Below are positions 55,039 to 64,000 of a stretch of 64,000 bases of DNA, piece by piece (position 1 is the stretch's first letter; each line of letters begins with the position of its first letter). Source of the stretch: Cladorhizidae sp. MBARI D1340-BT2. Lineage: Eukaryota > Porifera > Demospongiae > Poecilosclerida > Cladorhizidae. The stretch covers positions 12,040,993 through 12,104,992 of the forward strand of contig JAQNBH010000010.1 in assembly GCA_028752905.1 (NCBI GenBank), written 5' to 3'. The notes beneath the pieces are model-generated. The model searched no databases and had not been told where the DNA came from. It saw only the letters and a program-made list of their open reading frames with translations. Position numbers and translations under genes: made by a program.

Positions 55039-57716
55039 CTGTGGCTGAGATACTGGGGGGGGCAGGGGGGGCTCCAGCCCCCTCACATTTTGAAGTAGAG
55101 GGGCAGAGCCCCCCCCCCCCCCCATTTTTGGGAATGCTATGATTGACCAGCTGATTATTAGCAAACCTGAATTGTGGTTTGACATGACAATTGACACCTA
55201 CATTTCATCATTACCATCTATAGTAGATTACTATATCATGTGATAGTTCCAGCTGCTCTCTATTTTAAAGATGGCAAAAAGACAGTCACAGCCTCAGCTA
55301 TCCCTATTGAGCTTTTTGTCAGCACCCAAGAAAGCAAGAAGAATTGAATCAAATCACCAAAGAGAGTTGGACTCAGAAGATGAGTTAGACCCTGTTCCAG
55401 TGATTGCATCTGACGAGATGACACCCCATTCGAAACCGATGCCATAAGTTTATCAGAAGGACAGAATACCATGTAGGCTGTTCATCACAGTTGTACCAGT
55501 GAAGAGAAAGCCTTTCAGCCTAATGGACTGAAAACATTGAGCATGAAACAAAGAAACTTTCAATCGAGTTGGTATAAACAATTTCCATGGCTTAGTGTGT
55601 GTACATCTCGTAAGAAGGTATTTTGCTTTCACTGTCAATATGCTACCAGGCACAAATTGCTTACATACAGTAAGTCTGCAGATAATGTGTTCACTGAAAA
55701 TGGTTTCCAAAATTGGAAAAAAACCATAGAGAAGTTTAAATCTCACGAAGGATCCCTCTCCCATACGGAGGCCAAAATGAAATGGATAGCTCAAGGAAGA
55801 CCTACAATTGGGAGCCAGTTAAGTGCACAATTGTAAGTTAAGTGCACAATTGTAAGATCAGCGAAGAGCAGGTCTTTTAAAGCAAATGAAGGGAATACAA
55901 TTTCTTACTCGGCAAGAATAGCCCTTCTAGGCCATACTGAGTCTGAAGGAAATCTGAAGCAACTAATGCTAATGTGGAGCCATGAAGATGAAGTGGTTAA
56001 AACCTGTGTCAGGGAAAATCACTACACTTGTTATCAAACCGTAAATGAGCTTCTTTCAATTATGCGTCAAAATTTGCTGTGCAACATATGGAGGAAGGAA
56101 GCCCTGCATGGTTTTCAGTTAGTGCAGATGAAGCAACTGATGTTTGCCATACTGAACAGCTGAACTTATCAATATGCTGGGTGAGTGATCAGTATGAAGT
56201 TCTTGAAGATCCCATAGGCTTATTCCGAGTACCTGATACAAACGCCGAGACCTTATTTACAGTGAAGATCTCCTTATAAGGTGTAGCCTTTCATTAGATT
56301 TATGTCGGGGGCAAGCATATGATGGTGCAGCCAATATGCAAGGGAAACGAAGAGGAGTAGTGGCACGATTTTTAAGGGAAAATCCGGCAGCCATACCTGT
56401 GCACTGTTTCGCCCATTCTTTGAATTTGTGTCTTCAGGGAACTGGAAGGCAGATAGTATGCATAAGAGATGCTTTGGACACATTGAAAGAAATTGGCAAA
56501 CTAATTTTATTTCTCCCAAAAGATCTCATCTATTCTCTTCAAAGCTCCAGCAAGCATGTGATGACACAGTGAGCTTAAAGTTGTTTTGCCCGACAAGGTG
56601 GACTGCTCGAACCTCAGCAATTAATGCTATTCTCGGTGTGTTTCTACAGACATTAGAAGAAATTCATGCAACCACCCATGATGAGTATGGCATGAAAGCG
56701 AATGGTTTGCTGCTGGAAAAGTTCAATACACTATTTGGCCTCATGCTTGGCCACCGATTGTTCAGTGCAGCCGAACAAGTATCACTTGTTCTACAAAAGA
56801 AAAACATAGCAATTCAAGATGCTCTAGCTGCTGTTGAAACAGCAAAGAATTTTTTCAAACGTATCCGATCTGAGGAAGAGTTCATTCGATTCTATGAAGA
56901 GTTATTCAATTTTCTGAGAAGGATGGAATTGGACAACCAGTGCTACCTAGGAGTAGGAAACAACCTGCACGGTATGATAGTGGAAGTGAACCCTATCAGT
57001 TCAATTCAGTGAAGGCTTACTACAGAAAATTCTACTTAGAAGCCTGTGATCGACTCTCTGGTGAACTTCAAAATCGCTTTGAAACCAAACAGATTCCATC
57101 AGAGGTATCAATGGAGCAAGCACTTATGAAGGCAGCAAACAAGAAAGATTTCAAGAATGAAGTAACAAAAATCGGGGAGTTTTGCTTCAAAAATGATGTA
57201 GACCTTGAAGAGTTAATGGTGCAGTTAGCACTTCTTCCTGACGTCATCAAGAAAGCTACACCAGAAGTAAAGATCGTCACTTCAATACACACTGCCATGA
57301 ACAGCAATGAACTATTCAAAGAAATGTTACCTGCTGTACACAAATTGCTTCGACTCGATCTGATCATACCCATCACATCTGCTACAGCTGAAAGAACATT
57401 TTCCACCCTCAAGCATCTCTTCACACATACTTACGACTGAAAAACGGTTGAATAACTGTTTGATGCTTCATGTGCACAAAGAATTTACAGACTCATTAGA
57501 TTTGATTTCTGTAGCCAAGATATTTGTGTCAGCATAATTATGATAAGCGTAAAATGTATTTGGTAATTACGATCTAAAACTATTTTTCACTGTTCATTTC
57601 AAAAAAAATAAAAAATACAGTCTTTACCTCCCACATCCACTCCCTGCAGCTGCATCAGGTTCATACCCCCCTAAATTGTCAGCCCCCCCACTTTGAAAGT
57701 GGTGTCTCAGCCCCTG
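55039..57716 (+). mobile_element. hAT transposon, near full length, inactivated
   Basis: Ends are imperfect inverted repeats: ctgtggctgagatac followed by a G run on the left, and gtgtctcagcccctg preceded by C runs on the right. G/C-rich subterminal sequence (about 55050-55130 and 57660-57690) is typical of this hAT group. Between them lies a complete but frameshifted transposase gene. No clean 8-bp target duplication was identified. Length is about 2.7 kb. Confidence 0.85.
55271..57536 (+). pseudogene. hAT transposase (TTF finger/DUF4371 type), frameshifted
   Basis: The gene starts MAKRQSQPQLSLLSFLSAPK with a basic patch KKARR, likely nuclear. A TTF-type finger follows at 55537-55836 (VFCFHCQYATRHK ... 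FQNWKKTIEKFKSHEGSLSH). The catalytic core has FSVSADEATDV (first Asp, about 56115), GQAYDGAANMQGKRRG (second Asp region, about 56310) and VHCFAHSLNLC (about 56400). Then come FCPTRWTARTSAI (about 56590), an insertion domain, and the C-terminal dimerisation region SATAERTFSTLKHL (about 57385) with TEKRLNNCLMLHVHKEF, ending TAA near 57536. Stops or frameshifts occur near 55447, 55835, 56280, 56570, 57010 and 57437. All domains are present, so the loss of function is fairly recent. Confidence 0.88.
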
Positions 57717-57973
57717 GTAATCCTAATAAAAGCTGATCTGCGGTTCAGGAGAAATTGGCTGACTGTCAATTGATACTAGGACCTTGTGAATGACATAAGA
57801 AATTGGTGAAAAGAAGATGGAAAAAAGAGTGCCCAAAAAATTAGTGACCGCTGTTGAATTGGAACAAGCTTTCCATCTGTCTCTTCTAGAAAAGTTTTAA
57901 CGCAGCAGTCAGAAAACATAGCTTGAAGAGAAAGCATTTTATAAGTGGTGGAATGTGGAGTGACTGTGTGGAT

Positions 57974-58030
57974 GCCTATGACCATACCACGTTGAGAACA
58001 CCGGTTCTGGTCCGATCACCAAAGTTAAGT
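57974..58030 (+). repeat. 5S-rRNA-like sequence, 5' half
   Basis: gcctatgaccataccacgtt, gagaacaccggttctggtcc, gatcaccaaagttaag follows the 5' half of animal 5S rRNA closely. The similarity stops at ttaag, precisely where the 3' half-copy at 53919 begins. After about 90 unrelated bases the segment atgataccaaacctgtgg (58118) recurs, as upstream of the other half-copy. Pseudogene or SINE fragment, not a functional 5S gene. Confidence 0.72.
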
Positions 58031-58315
58031 AAAGACAATTACAGAGCCAAGGTCAGGTCAAAGCAGAGCTACTAATTGTAGACACAACCTGAATTATGAT
58101 ACGTTGGGAGCTTCAAAATGATACCAAACCTGTGGACTTTAAATTGACTAATAATCTTGAGAAAATAGTTTTTCTTCTCGATACCCAGGACCTAAACTAG
58201 GCATGCAATAGGGGACTTCACTTTACATAACCTCTTAGTATAGAATAGAATAAGTTGTATTTTGATGTATAGTAGCTCTCTAAAATTCTCACCAATATAT
58301 GCTTGACACTATGTA

Positions 58316-58938
58316 CAGGGTGGGGCAAAAAAAAACTCCAGATTTCGCTTCGCCATTGGTGGGGTGGTTGGGGGTTAGGGAGGGTTGTCGTGGGGTCTGT
58401 TCGTGGCAAATATTTTAGTTGTAGTCATGGCTTGGACGGGTGTGAATCGTGCGTTATTGAAGGCTAGAGCATCCAGTCGAAATTTAAGTTGATGATTTAA
58501 TGTTACTATTGCTATATATTACAGTACAGTGTGGAACTATTTAGTAACTAACCTAATAACAATCTATATTTTAAAAAAGAAGTCAACAGTACTTAATTAA
58601 TTGAGAAGGTTACTGAGAGTACCATATTCGGCATGCGGAGAGCTTTTCGAATGTACCCACTTCGCGCTCGGTCGAAACACTTGTTCCGGTCCGGAAAACC
58701 ATATTGCTATGGGTTAGAAATTTCAGGGCCACAGGTTCAGCATTAAGAAGAAAAACATCTTGAAGACGTCGGAGCGTTCGTGAGACAGAGACCAGCCGAG
58801 TGAAGCGAAACTTCAGAAATCTGCTACAAATGTGTATATATCACGAAGGAACACTCCTTGCACTTTTAATTAATAAATACATTTTTGTATATAACATTTC
58901 TTTTTCTTTAAAATCTGGGTTTTTTTTGCTGCACCCTA
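58316..58938. mobile_element. Tc1/mariner-like MITE
   Basis: Left end CAGGGTGGGGCAAAAAAAAA followed by ctccagattt, right end aaatctgggttttttttgct then gcaccct: inverted repeats of about 30 bp with the CAGGGTG-type terminus common in Tc1/mariner elements. TA precedes the left end, but the right flank is not a clear TA. The 623-bp interior shows no intact transposase. Its centre (58520-58590) includes gtcaacagtacttaat, shared with 46460-46475. Confidence 0.65.
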
Positions 58939-59099
58939 TTTTATCTTGTCTGTTTTAAATATAGCTGTGATGTGGGTGTCTAAAAGTTATACAGTGGAAC
59001 CTTCAATGACATGGAAATTTTTGTGTACCCTTCACTAGCCAGAATTTTTATAATCCTGGTAATTTGGCACTAGGATCTCCTTTGCTAGTTTTGTTTAGC

Positions 59100-59745
59100 T
59101 GATCCTTTCAATGCAAACTAGGTTAAATGTATTTTAAATGGCGCTAGATGTGTTCAGCTCACCCTGCTGGTGCTAACTATGTTAGATGTGTTCAGCTTAT
59201 CCTGCTGATGCTAACTACATTTGATGTGTTTCAAATGGTGATAGATGTGTTCAGCTAACCCTGCTGATGCTAGCTATGTTAGATGTGTTCAGCTAACCCT
59301 GCTGATGCTAGCTATGTTAGATGTGTTCAGCTAACCCTGCTGTAGCTATGTTAGATGTGTTCAGCTAACCCTGCTAATGCTAACTATGTCAGCTAACCCT
59401 GCTGATGCTAGCTATGTTAGATGTGTTCAGCTAACCCTGCTGATGCTAGCTATGATAGATGTGTTCAGCTAACCCTGCTGATGCTAACTAAGTTAGATGT
59501 GTTCAGCTAAACCTGCTGATGCTAACTAAGTTAGATGTGTTCAGCTAACCCTGCTGATGCTAACTATGTCAGCTAACCCTGCTGATGCTAGCTATGATAG
59601 ATGTGTTCAGCTGACCATGCTGATGCTAGCTATGTTAGATGTGTTCAGCTAACCCTGCTGATGCTAACTATGTTAGATGTGTTCAGCTAACCCTGCTGAT
59701 GCTAACTATGTCAGCTAACCTAGCTATGTTAGATGTGTTTTTAAT
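59100..59745. repeat. Minisatellite, ~38-bp unit
   Basis: About 17 copies of gttagatgtgttcagctaac followed by cctgctgatgctaactat. Some units lack the gttagatgtgtt block. Moderately diverged. Confidence 0.93.
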
Positions 59746-60800
59746 GGTGCTAGCTGTAATTAGCTCATGAGAACATTCCAAGTACTCGATCTGGAAACAC
59801 ACCACACCTTGCAAGGCTGCTGTAGTTTTACTGCTCTGCATCGGAACTGTATAGATGGCATGTGGTAATGTGTTGGACTTGTCAAAATACTATGCTCATC
59901 TATTGTTGGACAATGTTCTGCTGTACCGCTTGAGACAAGTGTGGCTATAATTAGTGATACTGTTTGTATTTTGACAAGTTCTACCAACCATCATTTTACC
60001 TGCTCAGACTGGACCTCCTAGAAATTGATAGCTGACATGGCAAAGAATGCATGGAATTGGTGTATGGTGGAATAGCTAACTAGGGACCCTGGATTGCACA
60101 TCTTCACTTGATCAGACTTCTTTAAAATTATCTACTGTTATATTTTCATAATTTTACCATGCTGCATATTGTTAGTGAACAACTCATTGGTTCCAGAAGA
60201 ATCGTGAACTTGAGTGGAATAATCCCATACTAATCTCTCACACACGATTTTTAGTTCAGGGGGAAGAGAGGAATGAAGACCTATGCTTCTTTGAAGCAAC
60301 CCTTGCTTAATGGTATGGAGGGAAGTATGGGGTTCTCTCCCAGGAAATGAAAAATATATATTTATCTGGGATTGATTCCGATGCAATTTTGGATTGAAAA
60401 TTATCAAGTTAAGTAAGTTGATCACAAGGCTGACATACAGTGGGCACTACCTAGTTATGATACAATAAATAATTGGTATGTGCACAGCGGAGGATCACTC
60501 TGTGCTTACAAATGGTCCCATGTTGAATGATTCTATGGGCACATTTTCTTATTTTCTTAGACCCGCAGGTTTTGTGGCAGAATAATGTAAAATGGTTGGT
60601 TTGTGGTTTGTCAAAGCACTTATATAGCTCCTACATCATAATTAATTGGTTGTGCATACTGTGTTAGTTAGTCACCAGGTGGCCTAAGGGTCACATCTTC
60701 CGACAATGACAACGCTTGCAGTAAAAAAAAACATTTAAAAAAAACTGAAACATTTACCACAGAGCTCTCAGATGAGAAAGAAAAGAAATTGACTTAACCA
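59746..60800. other. Intergenic, one unassigned minus-strand ORF
   Basis: The minus-strand frame 60138-60425 (RNQSQINIYFSFPGREPHTS then LHTIKQGLLQRSIGLHSSLP) is complex but unrecognised and without clear splice sites. Nothing else seen. Confidence 0.35.
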
Positions 60801-60875
60801 CCCCCCCCCCCCCCCCCCCCCCCACCCCCCCCCACCCCCCACACACACACAAAAAAAGGGGGGGGGGGGGAGGAG
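60801..60875. repeat. Poly-C / (CA)n / poly-G tract
   Basis: About 40 C with rare A, then acacacacac, a run of A and a run of G. It can form self-complementary C/G structures and is prone to sequencing-length error. Confidence 0.95.
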
Positions 60876-61119
60876 GGTGCTGCCGTTTTTAAGTCACTTA
60901 GTGTTGCTTGGTGTATTTTCTAAGATAATATGCCTATAGAGACATTCATAGAGCATGAACAACAATTTGGCACCAAAATTACCTGCACAGAGGAAAGGGG
61001 GGGAAAGCTGTGGAAATTATGATTATTTTGACCAATAACCCTTTCCCACCTCCTTATTTAATTGGTCCCTGTCATGTCTGCAAAATTCAGCTCAGCTTGT
61101 AGTAGAGCACCGAATAATC

Positions 61120-61260
61120 TTCAACATCCTCCACACACCTGAACATCCTCCACACACCTGCAACATCCTCCACACAATTGCGACATCCTCCACACACCTG
61201 CGTCATCCTCCACATACCTGCAACATCCTCCACACACATGCAACATCCTCCACACAGAAT
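61120..61260. repeat. Short minisatellite, 19-bp unit
   Basis: About seven copies of ctgcaacatcctccacaca with variants (gaacatcc, gcgtcatcc). Confidence 0.92.
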
Positions 61261-61447
61261 GAAAAAGAAAGCTGGCTCCATTGCGATTTTGAAGATAGAA
61301 ATAAAGTTAGGGGGTTGCTATTGTGATTTTCAATTGGGTGGGGAATATCTCGGGATATCCTCCCCCTCCCACCCTCTGATGACATGAAACTCTGCTCTAG
61401 GCAACTGTTGCCATTCCAAGGATCTGAGGTCAGTTCCAAGGGTTGTT

Positions 61448-62070
61448 ACAAAAATCCAGGGAGTCCACTAATTCAATTGTGAATAGTAAAGTGAATTACA
61501 TGTAGCCATAAAAAATAGAATGATCATGGTTGACAACATGTAGTAACTGTTGTGGACCCACACACACTGGACCTTCAAGTGAATCCTTCCGCATAGTTAC
61601 CTAGTTTCTCGTTACGCACACATATTATTGGTGGGTAAGGCATTGCAGTAAATAGTAATATCACTCAATGAACCCTCAGTGAACATAATATAATGTAGAT
61701 GCTATATATGACTTTCTCAATTTTACTCTCTCTGTGCTTCAGCTAGAAGCTCTCACCTTCATCAGGCAGATTACATAATGGTTTCCAATACAATTAACAA
61801 AAACTGAACAGGACGTTTTCTTCACTTGGGGGGGCATTTGTAGCCTCAACATAATGTAATTCACTTTACTATTCGCAATTTTTTAAATATAATACCTTAT
61901 TAAATCCATCGTATTCATGCTTATTCATATCGTTTATAGAACCCCCTTCCCCTCAAGTTCAAATGATTGAATTAGTGGAATGTCTCTGGATTTTTGTGAT
62001 ATGAGGGAGTGATCATATATCATACTATTTTTTATGGCTGCATGTAATTTGCTTTACTATTCGTGGAATT
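61448..62070. repeat. Rearranged inverted repeat
   Basis: Left block 61450-61526 (aaaatccagggagtccacta ... gtagccataaaaaatagaat) recurs inverted in two pieces, at about 61961-61998 and 62010-62070, but with the two pieces in swapped order. gatttttgtgatatgaggga occurs directly twice (61989 and 62071). A third fragment (taattcactttactattcgc) lies at 61858. Probably a MITE family with nested copies. Confidence 0.6.
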
Positions 62071-62098
62071 CGATTTTTGTGATATGAGGGAGTGAGGT

Positions 62099-62465
62099 TA
62101 AAGTTTAGATTGAGGACAGAGTCAGCAGGTCTATTGCAGGACAAGAAGCAATGTAGGCTGTGTAGTGATGATAGATGTGTGTTGTGTGACAGGAAGGAAG
62201 TGGAAGATGTGGGGCACTTTCTCTATTAGACTGATGAATTTGGAAGGGAACGGAAAATGTTAATGAATGAGCTGATTGAGGGAGCCGGAATATGGTTGGA
62301 GGAGTTTGAGATTGTGGGCAATGAGGGTGAAGGTAGCTTTGTAGAGGTGGAGGGTGTGAGTAATCAGGTGACGGTGGAAGTGTGTGGGTGCATTTTGAAG
62401 TGCATAGTGAAATGTTGGAAGAGGAGGAAGGGACTGATTTATGGCCTCCCCCCACCCACTCCACC
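62099..62465 (+). pseudogene. LINE ORF2 C-terminal tail, plus strand
   Basis: Plus strand reads KFRLRTESAGLLQDKKQCRL, then CVLCDRKEVEDVGHFLY with a stop, then MLMNELIEGAGIWLEEFEIV and VKCWKRRKGLIYG. This is the same zinc knuckle and tail as the element at 2400-2876 but clearly a different subfamily. One in-frame stop lies at about 62227. Its 3' end faces that of the minus-strand copy at 62705. Confidence 0.75.
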
Positions 62466-62704
62466 ATAACCAAGCAGACAACTCATTTAGTAACATTAAC
62501 TCAGATATGTATGTCATAGTGTTTATTACAGTAAGTCATCTTACCTCAATTGTCATTATTTTATTTTTGTACTGCACTGCATGAGGTGCAATGGTTCCAA
62601 AGGACTCAGTATTTTGAAGATTAAATCATAAATATAATATACTCATATATACACAGAAAACCTGTGTGGTAGAGGACATAAACTAGCTAGCATCAAATAA
62701 TACC
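62466..62704. other. Spacer between two LINE tails
   Basis: AT-rich unique sequence. No gene or repeat recognised. Confidence 0.45.
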
Positions 62705-63085
62705 ACTGCTCAAGGAGGGGGGGAGGGGAGGGGACCAAAGATCATTCCTCACCTCTCCATACAACAGTTCCTTTCTTCTCGGCCACCATTTCCCTACCCA
62801 ATACATTTATAACACACTTGCCCACCTCCTCCATCACTGCATCACTTACTCCCTCCACATCTTCCCCCAAAAGCAATGCCACCTTTCCATCTTTACTCAC
62901 TCTTCTATATTTATCCTGCCCCTGCAATTCTGCGCACCTCATTCATCAGAACCAGCTGATCCCTCTCAAATTCCCCGCATATCACCAAGAAATGTTCCAC
63001 ATCCTCCCCTGCTCCACTATCACACATTATACACCTCCCATCCCTAACTATCCCACATCCCTTAACAACGCACGAAATTGCAACC
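62705..63085 (-). mobile_element. LINE 3'-end fragment (same family as 2292-6830)
   Basis: From ctgctcaaggaggggggg onward it parallels 2313-2715 with roughly 10% difference. The minus strand encodes VSDAVMEEVGKCV and the knuckle CIMCDSGAGEDVEHFLVICG. It lacks the terminal gttatgagtgtcc present in the other two copies and is 5'-truncated near 63085. Confidence 0.9.
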
Positions 63086-63360
63086 GCACACCTTCTTAAC
63101 ACATGAATTAATTAATACCGCGTATAATCGGTTAATTAATAACAGTTCAGTTAATTAGTCTACACCATCTACCTCCGCCAGGCGAACGGGTTGCCTCTGG
63201 ACCCACAGTGAAGCGTTTCCTCCTGACCACTGTAATTACAAGGTGCGTACGTGTTTACGTAGCCACGCCCCACTAGAGGGAATTTTCCGTGCAATGTTAT
63301 TAGCAAGAGTGAAAGCGAACGCGGACTACTAAGAACTCCCTAACCTCCCAGCTGAACGTG
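63086..63360 (+). promoter_or_regulatory. Putative promoter/5' UTR region of the downstream gene
   Basis: Unique, more GC-rich sequence (gtacgtgtttacgtagccac, gccacgccccact) immediately upstream of the candidate start codon at 63361. No TATA box or initiator was recognised. The call is by position. Confidence 0.25.
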
Positions 63361-63644
63361 ATGGGCATTTTGCAAGTTGTGGTCCTTCTCTCCCTCCTTC
63401 AATCCTCACTGGTAAGATGTCACCTAACCTTTAATAAATAGCGGAGTCTCTAACGTTAAGCATCGCCTGAACCAGGCACCTCGGTTTTCTAGTGTGCAAT
63501 GTCTACTCACCAACCTTGTCCTGATAATATACTTTAATGGAACTGATTATTACTTTTTTTGCACTGCAATGCATCTCTCCTTGTGTGTGTTTGTTGTGTA
63601 GGGGAGGTATCCAAGAGGGTGTACAGGAGTGTGCAGACAAGGAG
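63361..63644 (+). CDS. Probable secreted protein, first two exons (partial gene)
   Basis: An ATG at 63361 with G at -3 and +4 opens MGILQVVVLLSLLQSSL, a short basic-poor, Leu-rich leader that looks like a signal peptide. It is followed directly by a consensus donor (gtaaga, 63412). A T-rich tract ending tttgttgtgtag (63601) precedes a 43-base exon (63602-63644) reading GRYPRGCTGVCRQG with two Cys, then a weaker GTTAGG donor. The intron is 190 bp. Phase is kept between the exons. Further exons would lie beyond the window. The gene is unidentified; a small Cys-containing secreted or matrix protein is inferred. If the second exon is wrong, the first still makes sense as a leader exon. Confidence 0.42.
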
Positions 63645-64000
63645 GTTAGGATTCTATTTATATACATTTATTTTAGTCAGCTTTGTTGATTGTGTCCTGA
63701 ACCAAACCATTTGAACCCCCTAAAACAACAACAGCAACAACAACAGCAACAACAACAAAACAACAAGAAAACAACAACATTGATCATGCAGCAGCGTAAC
63801 TGGCTGCTCTGATTATCTATGCACGTGTGTGTGGTATATATACTCTGGGTTCTTCTTGCAAATCCCCCTGCATGGAGGGAAAAGAAAAGTGGGACGTGAT
63901 TAGCGGTGGAAATAATTTGTGGTTTTCGAGATTAAACTTTTTTTTTTTAACCCATGAAAGTGAACGCAAGACCAGCTTGTAGCCACACCTCCACAACTGA
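63645..64000. other. Putative intron with (CAA/CAG)n tract
   Basis: Contains acaacaacagcaacaacaac-like sequence at about 63724-63778 and a T run near 63938. No exon was recognised before the window ends. Confidence 0.5.

Noticed and set aside
60801..60875. Telomere-like or G-quadruplex element
   Set aside because: The tract is homopolymeric C and G with (CA)n, without telomeric hexamers. It is more likely slippage and sequencing uncertainty.

Overview
This window is eukaryotic (animal) genomic DNA. It has spliced coding exons with GT/AG borders, several non-LTR retrotransposon and DNA-transposon remnants, 5S-rRNA-like fragments and a large amount of tandem repeat. It contains two 100-base assembly gaps (16296-16395 and 40095-40194). 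The organism is most likely a marine invertebrate. A sponge is my best guess, from the long minisatellites, the many tagctagct-like tracts and the mix of element families, but nothing in the sequence proves it. No bacterial operons, CRISPR arrays or phage modules were seen.

Layout. 1-2060: decayed hAT transposase gene, minus strand. 2292-6830: long but inactivated non-LTR retrotransposon (LINE), minus strand, with ORF1-like, APE endonuclease, RT and C-terminal zinc-knuckle regions. 6991-7202: an orphan exon-like ORF. 7648-7891: small inverted repeat. 8590-10498: two minisatellites. 11340-11690: LINE tail fragment. 11983-16080: array of short palindromes split by a ~2.95-kb DNA transposon with ~520-bp terminal inverted repeats and a frameshifted DDE-type transposase. 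16945-20150: minisatellites, one interrupted by a 1.69-kb foldback element with a TTAA target duplication. 20400-26517: five adjacent tandem arrays. 27621-38293: a 10.7-kb, 58-bp satellite with higher-order structure. 39064-40735: a possible exon and a hAT remnant. 40898-46006: the last two coding exons of an MFSD9-like transporter, with a 68-bp minisatellite filling most of the intron between them. 46300-49135: LINE and unclassified repeats. 49135-52096: 18-bp and 30-bp minisatellites. 53140-58938: retroelement tail, trinucleotide repeat, two 5S-like fragments, a nearly full-length hAT element and a mariner-like MITE. 59100-63085: minisatellites and LINE tails. 63361-63644: first two exons of a probable secreted-protein gene running off the right end.

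Only two loci look like functional host genes: the MFSD9-like transporter and the candidate secreted protein. Roughly 40% of the window is tandem repeat. Three DNA transposons lie inside tandem arrays, with array units continuing in the same orientation on both sides, so the arrays appear to have been insertion targets. Long open frames across the arrays are by-products of unit lengths divisible by three and are not called as genes.
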